Shown piece by piece: positions 1-7,895 of a stretch of DNA of 50,953 nt. The notes under the pieces are model-generated. The model was not told where the DNA came from. It saw only the letters and a list, made by a program, of their open reading frames with translations, and searched no databases. Numbering within the stretch: position 1 is the first letter of the stretch; the number at the start of each line of letters is the position of its first letter. The stretch comes from CAZMSD01 sp964568855 (GTDB lineage: Bacteria; CAIWAD01), in contig CAZMSD010000029.1 of the NCBI GenBank assembly GCA_964568855.1, forward strand, positions 1-50,953, given 5' to 3'. The position numbers and the translations under genes are program-made.

Positions 1-584
1 GAGAAGGTGATCAGGTGGCCGGTGCGGAGATCGAAATTCCAATCCTTTGTCGGAGCACTGCCGGAGCCTGGAGAAGCACCGCCGCCCAGGCGTAGACCTT
101 CGGGCTTGGCGTGCACGTACAGCAGCCGTGCCTCCGCCTGCGCGGCGTCCTTGAGAGCCAGCCAGCCAGGGCCGCGAGCCTCGCGCATTTCCAGCAAGTT
201 TCCCGTGGAGGTTTCATAGAAGCCAAGCTGTATCAGAAATCCGCCCTCACCCGTGGGAATGATATTCGATGAAACCAGCCAAACGGCCTGCAGGCTTTGC
301 GCCATAGTCAACTGGCAGCTCTCGTCGATACACTTGGGATCAATGTCGTTGTCGCGCAGAATCTGCAGCGTGTTGGTTTCGGAAAGCACCAGCACCTGAC
401 GGCCCAGAACGTTGCGGGCTTCGCCGCGCAGGGCGTCCAGAATCACGGTCAGTTGCGCCTCGTCGATTCCGGCGATGGGCTGCCGGCTGCGATCGAGTAC
501 CACAAGAATCTTTTGGGACTGGGCGAATGCAGCGAGGATCAGGGCGGTCAAGAGGAAGGAAAGGAGCAGCAGGCGGCGGGTCAT
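1..584 (-). CDS. Secreted CsgG-like envelope protein, partial (runs off left edge)
   Basis: The frame is open from an ATG at 584 down to base 1 with no stop, so the 3' end lies outside the window. About 194 residues are visible: a signal peptide (MTRRLLLL followed by a hydrophobic stretch ending near AFAQ), then a domain nearly collinear with the N-terminus of the next gene (622-2733). Shared blocks include VLDRS, AQLTVILDALRGEARNVLGRQ, LQILRDND and LLEMREARG. The alternation of strands and helices and the 'C.DESCQL' segment resemble CsgG/FlgO-type periplasmic domains; this is a fold-level guess. The start is supported by a GGAG ribosome site about 7 bases upstream and by alignment with the paralogue. 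The gap to the upstream paralogue is 37 bp, so the two are probably one transcript. Function is unknown; a periplasmic or outer-membrane role is inferred. Confidence 0.7.
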   Translation of the reverse strand, partial: MTRRLLLLSFLLTALILAAFAQSQKILVVLDRSRQPIAGIDEAQLTVILDALRGEARNVLGRQVLVLSETNTLQILRDNDIDPKCIDESCQLTMAQSLQAVWLVSSNIIPTGEGGFLIQLGFYETSTGNLLEMREARGPGWLALKDAAQAEARLLYVHAKPEGLRLGGGASPGSGSAPTKDWNFDLRTGHLITF

Positions 585-621
585 GTCATGACTCCGGGAA
601 TTGTCACACATCAGAGCCGGT

Positions 622-2733
622 CTACTTGGACCAGGAAAGAATGACGGCCCACGCGTTGGGCAGAAAAGGCGCTTCCGGTATGAGTTCGATCTTCGGGTCC
701 GTGAAAAAGCGATAGCGGAATTCCATCGCAAAACCTTCAGCGTAGAATCCCAAGCCGGTCTGGATGAAAACCAAGGGATCCTTCAGCTCTCCGTCGATAC
801 TTTCCCCGTCGAACTTCCATGTCAGATGAAGCGGCAGAGAAGCGCCGGGACCCAGGCTGAATTTGAAGCCGTTACAGTCTTTCGACTTGTCCAGGGGAAT
901 CCGCAGCAGCAGATCCAAATCCAGGGTTCCATAGCGGATATCGTGAATATTGAATTGCTCACCCGGAACTTGTTGATAGCGTTCGTCGAAGAACTGCAAC
1001 CAATGGAAGGAATAGCCCAACTCCCAGCGCAGCAGCGGATACTCCACGCCGAAGCCGATCTGAGCTTCCGTCCGGTATTGACGGCCCTTGCCTACGGCCC
1101 AGGTCAGAAAATCCTGGTCCGTTGAGGCCCAGTCCGGGGCCAGCATGCCGCCTCCCAGGAACAGGCCCCTGCGCGGTTTGACGGGAGGACGGATTCTGCG
1201 GTATGGAATGTCCACATTGGTCGTCCTGCGGGTATTGACGTCGACCTTCGTCCGATAGCGTCCGACTTTCAACTCGTGCTCGCCCAAGGGGACCTGACCG
1301 GAATAAGGCGTCTTTCCCATGTATCTGCCGTCCAGGAGGACTCTTTGGCTCGTATCCGATTCCTCACCGCCGGATACCTTGACCTCCAGCCTTCCCAGCA
1401 TGGGCTGCAGCACTGCATTGTAGGTCTTCTGCGCGCCCCATGTCACCTGTTCTTCCGATTCGATGTAATCGTCCTTCACCAGCTTCACCAGGTAGCTGCC
1501 GGGAAGTCTACGGAGTGTCACGGGCGTCCGGCCGGATGACTTGCCGCCTACGATTACATCAGCGCCGGAAGGAGTACTGCGAATCGTCACCTGCGGGCCA
1601 TCTTCGTCCTTCACGCGCCAATCGAACTGTACCGGCCGACCCTCCCGGATCGTGATCGTCTTGCGGGCGTTGCCCGCTTCCAGCTCGTGTTTCCCAATGC
1701 CGAGCTGGCCCTGCCAGGGTGTTTCGCCCACCGTTTCGCCGTCCACGCGCAAGGGCAGTGTTACTTCCCGGCCTTTAGGATCGACGATTGTCACACGTAT
1801 GGAGCCCTCACGCGGAATCGGGTCGAGCTGAAACTCCCGGTGCTCCCCCTTGCTTAGCGTGAACTGCTGCTCCCGGGGGTAGTAGAGGCCTTCTTCACCG
1901 ACGATGACGCGATGCTTGCCGGGGGATGTGACACGCTTTAATATGGGCGTGACACCGATCGACCGGTCATCGAGCTGAACCTGTTGCCGGGTGGGCTCGG
2001 ACTGAACGCTGATCCAGCCGAAGGCCGGCAGCAACACGGCATGGAGAGTGGTGTCCGACCGTACTTCAAGACTCAAGTGGTAGTCATCATAGCCCTGGAA
2101 GGCCAGTTTTAACTTAGTGCGGCCGGTAGCCAGCTCCAGGGTGGACGGCGTGTTCCCCTGGTATCCACTCGGCAGATAGATCGCCGCGCCCAGGGGCTTC
2201 GACAAGATTTCCACATTCACCAGCGTCTGGGGACCTGAAGACACCATGCCTGGTTGTCCAACAAGCTGATAGAGCAATCTTGACTCAGCCTGCGCCGCTT
2301 CCTTAAGGGCTTCCCAGTGGATTCCACGTGCTTCGCGCATTTCCAGCAGAATGCCCGAGTCGGTTTCGTAGAAACCCAACTGCATTAAAAAACCGCCGGA
2401 GACGGAGGGGACGATGTTCGTGGAAAGCAGCCACTTAGCTTGCAGGGAACGCGCCAGGCTCAACTGGCAACTCTCGTCCACGCAGTTGGGATCTTTGTCG
2501 TTGTCACGTAGAATCTGGAGCGTAGTTGTGGCAGTGAGCACCAGTGCCTGCCGGCCCAGCACGTTGCGTGCCTCGCCGCGGAGTGCATCCAGGATCACAG
2601 TCAGTTGAGCTTCGCCGATACCGGTGATGGGCTTCTCGCTACGATCCAGCACAGCCAGGTATTCTTCGGCTTGTGCGGAAAGAATACCGGCAAGAAACAA
2701 AAGAATTCCAATGAATCTCATGCCACGACCCAT
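622..2733 (-). CDS. CsgG-like/PEGA-repeat envelope protein with C-terminal barrel-like domain
   Basis: 703 residues from the ATG at 2733. The longer frame to 2961 is rejected because 2733 matches the paralogue's start and places the signal peptide (MRFIGILLFLAGILSAQA) at the N-terminus. Residues about 25-165 form the CsgG-like domain shared with the gene at 1-584. Residues about 170-510 hold roughly five PEGA-type beta repeats, recognisable from units such as 'STPSGADVIVGGKSSGRTPVTL' (PEGA domains usually mark surface or periplasmic proteins). The last 190 residues, after 'RGLFLGGGM', alternate aromatic and glycine-rich strands like an outer-membrane beta-barrel or OmpA-like sensor domain. 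The role is unknown. It is divergent from the lipoprotein cluster starting at 3301, whose products also carry CsgG/LPP20-type domains, so a joint envelope function is plausible. Confidence 0.8.
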   Translation of the reverse strand: MGRGMRFIGILLFLAGILSAQAEEYLAVLDRSEKPITGIGEAQLTVILDALRGEARNVLGRQALVLTATTTLQILRDNDKDPNCVDESCQLSLARSLQAKWLLSTNIVPSVSGGFLMQLGFYETDSGILLEMREARGIHWEALKEAAQAESRLLYQLVGQPGMVSSGPQTLVNVEILSKPLGAAIYLPSGYQGNTPSTLELATGRTKLKLAFQGYDDYHLSLEVRSDTTLHAVLLPAFGWISVQSEPTRQQVQLDDRSIGVTPILKRVTSPGKHRVIVGEEGLYYPREQQFTLSKGEHREFQLDPIPREGSIRVTIVDPKGREVTLPLRVDGETVGETPWQGQLGIGKHELEAGNARKTITIREGRPVQFDWRVKDEDGPQVTIRSTPSGADVIVGGKSSGRTPVTLRRLPGSYLVKLVKDDYIESEEQVTWGAQKTYNAVLQPMLGRLEVKVSGGEESDTSQRVLLDGRYMGKTPYSGQVPLGEHELKVGRYRTKVDVNTRRTTNVDIPYRRIRPPVKPRRGLFLGGGMLAPDWASTDQDFLTWAVGKGRQYRTEAQIGFGVEYPLLRWELGYSFHWLQFFDERYQQVPGEQFNIHDIRYGTLDLDLLLRIPLDKSKDCNGFKFSLGPGASLPLHLTWKFDGESIDGELKDPLVFIQTGLGFYAEGFAMEFRYRFFTDPKIELIPEAPFLPNAWAVILSWSK

Positions 2734-3075
2734 AATGATGTTTCCACTTATTGGATCATTCTTCCTCGTCAACAGCTTATTTGGTATCTGAAGCGTGTGA
2801 CACAGGAAAGTAAGGTTTTCGAAGTAGGTGAAAAAGGCGGAATTGGCGACTAAGGAACGCCTCTGCGGCACTCGGGGCGGCATGTGCTTAAGCCTAAGTC
2901 CCAGGGACGAATCTGTACGATTCCGTATGAGATGATCCGCCATGTCTGGTAATTCCAGCAAACGAATGCTACCTCTTTAATCCCTGGATGTTGCCAATCA
3001 TCCAGGAAATCAGTTGCTGAAAAACACATGGCGCAGCACATGGCAACAGTGCTTCAGCGCACCGATTGAAGGACA
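2734..3075. other. Intergenic spacer between divergent envelope clusters
   Basis: No credible coding frame. It must hold the promoter of the leftward PEGA gene. A TTGACG hexamer (reverse strand, 2767-2772) is the only -35-like site I saw, and no good -10 box follows it. The spacer is more AT-rich than the flanking genes. It ends at the left inverted end of the 199-bp element at 3076. Confidence 0.5.
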
Positions 3076-3274
3076 AGGGCCTGTTCACCCTCTCTCGTGC
3101 GCCGCGCCGGAGGCCGTTTTTTCGCAAGGCAAGACGCCGTGAACGCCGAGTAGTTCGTCTACACAAGTGAACGGCAACGCAGGATTGCGGGAAAAGGGCC
3201 CCGGCCCTTTGGGTTGCGCCTGAAATCGCGCCATGAGGCGTTGCGCGACGTACGCGAGAGTGTGAACAGGCCCT
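3076..3274. mobile_element. 199-bp MITE-like element with 32-bp imperfect terminal inverted repeats
   Basis: The left end (3076-3107) and right end (3243-3274) are reverse complements at 28 of 32 positions, starting with the 13-base identical block AGGGCCTGTTCAC. The interior has no open frame of note. It contains a perfect 8-bp palindrome with a 2-base loop (AAAGGGCC/GGCCCTTT, about 3194-3211), so the RNA or single strand could fold extensively. No clear target-site duplication is visible. Non-autonomous inverted-repeat elements of this size are mobilised by a transposase encoded elsewhere; none is present here. The right end lies only about 14 bp before the AAGGAGG ribosome site of the gene at 3301. 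The element therefore sits where that cluster's promoter or leader should be, and it may supply or separate the promoter. Confidence 0.7.
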
Positions 3275-3300
3275 AGTCGGCAGTACACAAGGAGGCCTTC

Positions 3301-3909
3301 ATGCGCAGAGTGAACGGCACGGTCGGTTTGCTACTCGTCTTCCTCATGACGGCCTGCAGCGCCGGGTTGAGCGGCCGGCCCATCGGCTTCGAGGAACAGA
3401 TCAGCGGCGGCAACGCGCCGGTGTGGACCCTGACTCCCTACAGAGAGGACACCCGGGAAGCCAAGGCCTTCTGCGGCACTTCGCACAATTTCGGCAGCGA
3501 TGCCGAAGCGCGCGACAACGCGCTCCAGAACGCCCGCAAGCAGATCATCGACGCTATGGGCACCTACGGCACGCATCTAGTGGAGCAGGTGATTTCCTCC
3601 GTGGGCACCGCCGGTTCCATTCTGGATCCCGGACTGGTGGTGGATGACGCCACCAAGATGATCTCCGACGCCATGGTGAAAACCCGCGCTCGCGAATTCC
3701 ACGTGGAGAAATGGGCACGCAAGACCCACTCGGGCGTGGAGTACTTCTTCCGAACGAACGTGCTGGTCCTGTGGAACAACGCCGACGCCGAGGAAGCCGT
3801 GCAGTCCGCCTTAAGGAGCCAGGCGGAGTCCAAGGCAGATGAAGAAGCCCAGCGCAACATCGACCGGGCGCTGGAGACCATGGAACGACTGCGCAGCGAG
3901 AATTGGTAG
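3301..3909 (+). CDS. LPP20-like lipoprotein (paralogue of 5038-5643)
   Basis: 202 residues. The N-terminus MRRVNGTVGLLLVFLMTAC is a lipoprotein signal with the predicted lipidated Cys19. The mature part opens with 'PVWTLTP...FCGTS', then 'DAEARDNALQNARKQIIDAMGTYG', the alpha/beta layout of LPP20-type lipoproteins and related CsgG-fold proteins. It ends in a charged helix, 'NIDRALETMERLRSENW'. The third lipoprotein of the cluster ends almost identically ('NINRALEKMKELDASDW'), so the two are duplicates. An ideal AAGGAGG ribosome site precedes the ATG. It is the first gene of a five-gene + strand cluster with gaps of 14 bp or less. No function is known; anchoring in the outer or inner membrane on the periplasmic side is inferred from the lipobox. 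Confidence 0.8.
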   Translation: MRRVNGTVGLLLVFLMTACSAGLSGRPIGFEEQISGGNAPVWTLTPYREDTREAKAFCGTSHNFGSDAEARDNALQNARKQIIDAMGTYGTHLVEQVISSVGTAGSILDPGLVVDDATKMISDAMVKTRAREFHVEKWARKTHSGVEYFFRTNVLVLWNNADAEEAVQSALRSQAESKADEEAQRNIDRALETMERLRSENW

Positions 3910-3923
3910 GGCCGCGTCGCTCG

Positions 3924-5024
3924 ATGGATGTATCACGGTTCCGCATTCCATTATTGATCCTTCTGCTGATCTGTTGCGCCTGCAGCTCGCGGCTGCGCCT
4001 GCTGCCTGGCGAATTCAGCGTGGAAGACTGCCATGGCGATTCGGAACTGCGTAGCCTGGCCGGACCGGGTGTTTTCGTTGGCGTATCACACGAGTGCCGC
4101 ACGGAAGCGGATGCCAGGGCGGAGGCCGAACGCAACGCCCGAGCCATGATCATTCAGTCGCTCGAATCGCGGCTCAGTTCCAGCATCGTGGACAGCATCC
4201 TGCTGCATGGCCGATCCGGGACGATTCTGAGCCCGGATGTCTACACCGAGGCCCGGCTCACAGCGCTGGCGAATAACGTCATCGCCGTCAGTCCCAGGGC
4301 GTACTACATCGAACGCGGATTGCTTGGCGCGGAAACCGGTGTGATACCGGTGCACGTGGCCTGGTGCCGGATGGATTATCCGCGAGAGCAGCACCACCGT
4401 CTACTGGCCGAGCATCTCGACCGGCTGGAGGTGCTGGCCGGAAATGACTTTCAGGCGATTGAAACCGCATGGGCGACCGGAAACTGGAAAGAGCTGCTGG
4501 GACGCGCGGGCAGTTTGCTACGCGGGTTGCGCACGCTCCAGGATAACTATTCCGGATTTTCCCCCGGACAGACCGCCAGAATGGCTCTGCTTGATAGGAA
4601 GCTGCGCAGTCGACTCTCCAGGGTGGACCTTTCGGTACAAGTATCAAGCGTCCAGGCGGAGGGAAACGAAATTGCAGGACTCCTCTCGAAGGAACTTGCC
4701 GGGCGACTGGGCGAGCGCTTGCCATTTCGGATTCAAACTGACGCTCCGGGCGATTTAACCTTGACCGGGATTCTTCGCTTCCGCACGCATCGAGTGATGG
4801 CGGGGCTGGTTCGAGCCGAAGCGCTGGTTGAGCTTAAGTTGAGCGATAGAGATGGAAGCACCCTGCTCTGGCAGCGGAGGAGCAGCTTAATCGAAACCGG
4901 CGGCACGGCGGAGATCGCCACCCGCAAGCTGCTGAAGCAAGCGGAAGAACCGCGCAACGCCGCGGAAGAGTGGGCGCAGGAGTTGTGTCGCTCGTTGGGT
5001 CTGAGTATCACAGAGCACCAATAG
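3924..5024 (+). CDS. Lipoprotein with LPP20/CsgG-like N-terminus and a second C-terminal domain
   Basis: 366 residues from the ATG at 3924, 14 bp after the upstream stop. An upstream TTG at 3903 would overlap the previous gene and delay the signal peptide, so it is not preferred. The signal peptide ends in a cysteine-rich lipobox (ICCACSS), so the exact lipidated Cys is uncertain. Residues about 35-150 repeat the 'EADARAEAERNARAMIIQSLES' pattern seen in both flanking lipoproteins. A helical linker follows. Residues about 235-330 form a separate alpha/beta domain ('LTLTGILRFRTH..AGLVRAEALVELKLSDRDGSTLLW') that looks like the oligomerising domains of CsgG or LptE-type lipoproteins; I cannot distinguish them. 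The gene contains three copies of the GTATCAC word and a fourth (3930) overlaps its first codons. Confidence 0.75.
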   Translation: MDVSRFRIPLLILLLICCACSSRLRLLPGEFSVEDCHGDSELRSLAGPGVFVGVSHECRTEADARAEAERNARAMIIQSLESRLSSSIVDSILLHGRSGTILSPDVYTEARLTALANNVIAVSPRAYYIERGLLGAETGVIPVHVAWCRMDYPREQHHRLLAEHLDRLEVLAGNDFQAIETAWATGNWKELLGRAGSLLRGLRTLQDNYSGFSPGQTARMALLDRKLRSRLSRVDLSVQVSSVQAEGNEIAGLLSKELAGRLGERLPFRIQTDAPGDLTLTGILRFRTHRVMAGLVRAEALVELKLSDRDGSTLLWQRRSSLIETGGTAEIATRKLLKQAEEPRNAAEEWAQELCRSLGLSITEHQ

Positions 5025-5037
5025 GGAGAACGAAACC

Positions 5038-5643
5038 ATGAATCACTGGACCCGAAAAGTCGGATGGATGCTGGTTCTACTGGTGTTGGCAGGATGCGGG
5101 CACAAGCAGATGTTGGACGGCGGGCGGAAGCTGGTGGAAGGAACGGACCCGCCGAGCTGGGTGATCCAACCCAGCAAGGAAAGCGACGAGGACTTCAAGG
5201 CCTATTCCGGCCAGTCCCGCCAATATGCCATGGAGCAGCAGGCCCGCAATGACGCCAGGCTGAACGCCTACATCCAAGCCGTCGACGACATGGGCGTCTA
5301 CGGCAAGCGCAAGATCCAGCAGGTAGCCAGCGAGGTCGGAGTCTCCGACGACATCGTCAATCCGGGCATCGTGCAGGACGAGATGACCAAGATGAAATCG
5401 GAAGGCGTGGCGCTGGGCGAGATCGAGGAATGGCACATCGAGCGCTGGGAAATGATGGATGCCGGGCGGATCAAGACCTTCTATATCGCCCGCTGCCTGT
5501 TCAAAATGCCTCGCGGTGCCGCCAAGGAATTTCTCGAGCGTGTGCTTCAGCAGCAGGCGGCGGCGGCTGAATCAGCCCAGCAACGGGAGAATATCAATCG
5601 CGCTCTTGAGAAGATGAAAGAGCTGGACGCTTCCGACTGGTAG
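5038..5643 (+). CDS. LPP20-like lipoprotein (paralogue of 3301-3909)
   Basis: 201 residues with a textbook lipobox, LAGC, giving Cys20. The mature protein follows the order seen in the first lipoprotein: 'PPSWVIQPS', an Ala/Arg-rich helix ('ARNDARLNAYIQAVDDMGVYG'), a helix containing 'GIVQDEMTKM', a 'EWHIERWE' strand, then a long helix ending 'NINRALEKMKELDASDW'. A TAGGGAGA ribosome site precedes the ATG. The gaps to neighbours are 13 bp on both sides. Having two such paralogues around a larger relative (3924-5024) suggests a heteromeric envelope assembly, but this is inference. The residue pattern 'EA.A...A...A...I' is typical of the LPP20 lipoprotein family, whose function is mostly uncharacterised. 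Confidence 0.8.
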   Translation: MNHWTRKVGWMLVLLVLAGCGHKQMLDGGRKLVEGTDPPSWVIQPSKESDEDFKAYSGQSRQYAMEQQARNDARLNAYIQAVDDMGVYGKRKIQQVASEVGVSDDIVNPGIVQDEMTKMKSEGVALGEIEEWHIERWEMMDAGRIKTFYIARCLFKMPRGAAKEFLERVLQQQAAAAESAQQRENINRALEKMKELDASDW

Positions 5644-5656
5644 GACTTCCTTGAAT

Positions 5657-6337
5657 ATGAAGCGCAACGATGCGGCGGTCTTCGGGCCGCCGCGATTCTC
5701 AGACGGATTCCGCATGCGCGGTTTTTCAGGCGGGACGGTTGTCCTGCTGCTGATTCTGCTTTGCGCGGGTTCTGCCGTAGCGAAAGACCGCGGCAACGGA
5801 CAGACCCGAACGGTTGACAGCTTCGGACCACTTCAGGTAGGTGAACCCCTTCCGACATTCGCCTTTCCCGACCCGCAGCAGGGAGTCATTTCCACAAGGA
5901 CCCTTCTATCGAGTGGAGAACCGCTGCTGCTAAGCTTCTGGGCGATCTGGTGCAAGTATTGCATCAAGGGAATGGATCGGATCCAAATCTGGAAGGCCGA
6001 GCTGGAGGAACAGGGTGAACAGCCGCCCACTATGCTGTTCATCAACCTTATCGATAAGCCGGAGTTCGTGGAAAAGACCAGCCGGCAACACCGCTGGAAC
6101 CTGCCCATCGCCCTGGACCGCTTCGGTTCGGTCGGCCAACGCTTCGGTCTGGGCCCGACCGAAAGCGACCAGCTCGGAGGACACCGGGCCAGCCTGCCGC
6201 TGACGATCCTAACGGATGCCGATGGACGGATCCGGACAATCTTCACCAGCGAGGGCGCCGACTTCATCAAGGTCCTGGAAAGGGAATGGCGCGCGGCAAA
6301 ACAGTTGGAAGGCTCTGCGGGGGGGGAGGAGAAATGA
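5657..6337 (+). CDS. TlpA/ResA-like periplasmic thioredoxin-fold protein
   Basis: 226 residues from the ATG at 5657 (AGGA ribosome site about 11 bases upstream; a TTG two codons earlier is possible). A hydrophobic segment around residues 25-42 acts as signal peptide or anchor, making the protein periplasmic. The thioredoxin-like domain follows with 'GEPLPTFAFPD', 'LLSFWAIWCKYC' (redox cysteines C99 and C102), and a cis-Pro region 'RASLPLTILTDADG'. TlpA/ResA-type proteins reduce disulfides of exported proteins or cytochrome c. Here the neighbours are three lipoproteins, so a thiol-handling role in that envelope system is a reasonable guess. The stop overlaps the start of the next gene (ATGA), indicating translational coupling. 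Confidence 0.85.
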   Translation: MKRNDAAVFGPPRFSDGFRMRGFSGGTVVLLLILLCAGSAVAKDRGNGQTRTVDSFGPLQVGEPLPTFAFPDPQQGVISTRTLLSSGEPLLLSFWAIWCKYCIKGMDRIQIWKAELEEQGEQPPTMLFINLIDKPEFVEKTSRQHRWNLPIALDRFGSVGQRFGLGPTESDQLGGHRASLPLTILTDADGRIRTIFTSEGADFIKVLEREWRAAKQLEGSAGGEEK

Positions 6338-6534
6338 GCACGATGAAGGAAGAGTCAGTTGACAAGCTAATGGCGGCCATGAAAGAGAGAGTCGCGGCCG
6401 ATGCCCGAGCGCAAGTAGATGCACTTGAGGAGCAAATGAAACAACAGAGGCGGCGCGGCTTGATTAGAATTCTGATCTCAGCGGGCCTTTTAATCGCGAT
6501 TTGCGCAGTTGTATGGCTGGTGGTTTCAAACTGA
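6334..6534 (+). CDS. Small C-terminally anchored membrane protein (66 aa)
   Basis: The start is the ATG at 6334, which overlaps the previous stop and has a strong GGAGGAG site just upstream; the longer frame from 6286 lacks that support. The protein is a charged amphipathic helix, probably a coiled coil ('ESVDKLMAAMKERVAADARAQVDALEEQMKQQRRR'), followed by one transmembrane segment ('LIRILISAGLLIAICAVVWLVV') and a three-residue tail. The arginine-rich stretch before the segment predicts a cytoplasmic N-terminus. No homologue is recognised. Coupling to the TlpA-like gene suggests a partner or accessory role. It is last in the 3301-6534 cluster; a 72-bp gap follows. Confidence 0.75.
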   Translation: MSTMKEESVDKLMAAMKERVAADARAQVDALEEQMKQQRRRGLIRILISAGLLIAICAVVWLVVSN

Positions 6535-6606
6535 GCATATCGGCAAGCTGTATGAGTTCTACCTTCTCCTGCTGAATATAAGTCCATCGTTCGCACCGGA
6601 GCGCCC

Positions 6607-7380
6607 TTGCCCGATCTCAGTCCCCTGGTCCTCGTCCTGTTAACCCTGGCCGGCGTCGCCGCGGGCTTCGTGGACTCCATCGCCGGCGGGGGCGGCATGA
6701 TCACGGTCCCGGCCCTGCTGGCCGCCGGCCTGCCGCCCCACTTCGCCCTGGGCACCAACAAGCTGCAGTCCAGTTTCGGCAGTTTCACCGCCGCCCTCAG
6801 TTACCGGCAGGGCGGCCTGGTGAGTTTCCGGCGCGCGGCCCTGGGCGTCCTGTTCGCGGCAGCGGGCGCCGCCTTGGGCACGCTGTGTATCCAGGCCCTC
6901 TCGCCCCGCTTCCTGGATCACCTGGTGCCCGCCCTGCTGGTGTCCATCTTCATTTATATGTGGCTCTCCCCGCATCCGGGCGACGAGGACCGCCTGCAGC
7001 GCCTGGCCGAGCCCCTGTTCTACCTGGCCGTGGGCCTGACCATGGGTTTCTACGACGGCTTCTTCGGGCCCGGCACGGGCTCCATCTGGACCATTGCCTT
7101 CGTCCTGCTGCTGGGCCACAACCTGAAAAAGGCCACCGCGCACACCAAGCTGATGAACTTCACCAGCAACGCCGTTTCGCTTTCCGTCTTCGCCTTGGGC
7201 GGGCACGTGCTGCTGCTGCCGGGTCTGTTGATGGGCCTGGGCCAGCTCCTGGGCGCCCTGCTGGGCTCCCGGATGATGATCCGCCGCCACGTGCGGTTCG
7301 TGCGCAGCTTCTTCCTCGCGGTGGTGGGACTGACGGTCCTCAAGCTGGCCTGGTCGGCGTGGGTTGAGCCGTTGTTGTAG
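6607..7380 (+). CDS. TSUP (TauE/SafE, YfcA-like) family permease
   Basis: 257 residues starting at TTG with a CGGAG ribosome site six bases upstream. Hydrophobic throughout, with about eight transmembrane segments. It has the duplicated family signature: 'AGFVDSIAGGGGMITVPALL' and 'LGTNKLQSSFG' in the first half, 'GFYDGFFGPGTGS' and 'AHTKLMNFTSN' in the second. These pairs mark the YfcA branch of the TauE/SafE family, inner-membrane carriers proposed to export sulfite, sulfonates or related organic anions. The substrate cannot be assigned from sequence. Gene neighbours give no hint. The G+C-rich codon use matches the host background. Confidence 0.9.
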   Translation: MPDLSPLVLVLLTLAGVAAGFVDSIAGGGGMITVPALLAAGLPPHFALGTNKLQSSFGSFTAALSYRQGGLVSFRRAALGVLFAAAGAALGTLCIQALSPRFLDHLVPALLVSIFIYMWLSPHPGDEDRLQRLAEPLFYLAVGLTMGFYDGFFGPGTGSIWTIAFVLLLGHNLKKATAHTKLMNFTSNAVSLSVFALGGHVLLLPGLLMGLGQLLGALLGSRMMIRRHVRFVRSFFLAVVGLTVLKLAWSAWVEPLL

Positions 7381-7520
7381 GTGTGCTCAAGAGAAAGCGT
7401 TTACAAATCCACACTGTTCCCACGCTTAGAATCAGTTAGCAATCCTTTCTTGAAACCTGACCACAGCATCTTCCGTATCATCCACGCCGACTTTTTAATG
7501 GGCCATGGAAGGGATAAGAC

Positions 7521-7895
7521 ATGTGGGGAATTTTCTTGCGACGCTGGAAAAATGGACTAAATTTGGATCGTATAACAGTCCAAATGGAGTCCGCTTTGAA
7601 AGACTTTCACGCTGCCCGCAGCATCGTTCCTCTCGGGGAATTCAAGACGAAAGCCGCCAGCATCCTGAAGACGATAGACGAACCCATGATCATTACCCAG
7701 AATGGCCGTGCCGCGGCGGTGATCCTCTCACCGGCTGCATTCGAGGAAATGCGGGAACGCCTCCGCTTCCTGGATTCCATAGCCAAGGGACTCGCAGATG
7801 CCGAGGTAGGTCGGACGGTGCCGCACGAAGAAGTGAGAACCTGGCTGGATTCATGGGGAAGCTCCGACGAGACGGATCCTCCGCGATGCAGGTGA
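7521..7895 (+). CDS. Phd/YefM-type antitoxin
   Basis: 124 residues from the ATG at 7521, which has an AAGGGA ribosome site. An internal ATG at 7584 would give a more typical 103-residue antitoxin, so the first 21 residues (MWGIFLRRWKNG...) may not be translated. The core 'SIVPLGEFKTKAASILKTIDEPMIITQNGRAAAVILSPAAFEEM' is the DNA-binding/dimer fold of Phd/YefM antitoxins. The C-terminal tail (residues about 85-124) would wrap the toxin. The reading frame ends 10 bp inside the toxin gene, the usual coupled arrangement. Such proteins repress their own promoter, probably in 7381-7520, and neutralise the toxin. Confidence 0.85.
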   Translation: MWGIFLRRWKNGLNLDRITVQMESALKDFHAARSIVPLGEFKTKAASILKTIDEPMIITQNGRAAAVILSPAAFEEMRERLRFLDSIAKGLADAEVGRTVPHEEVRTWLDSWGSSDETDPPRCR

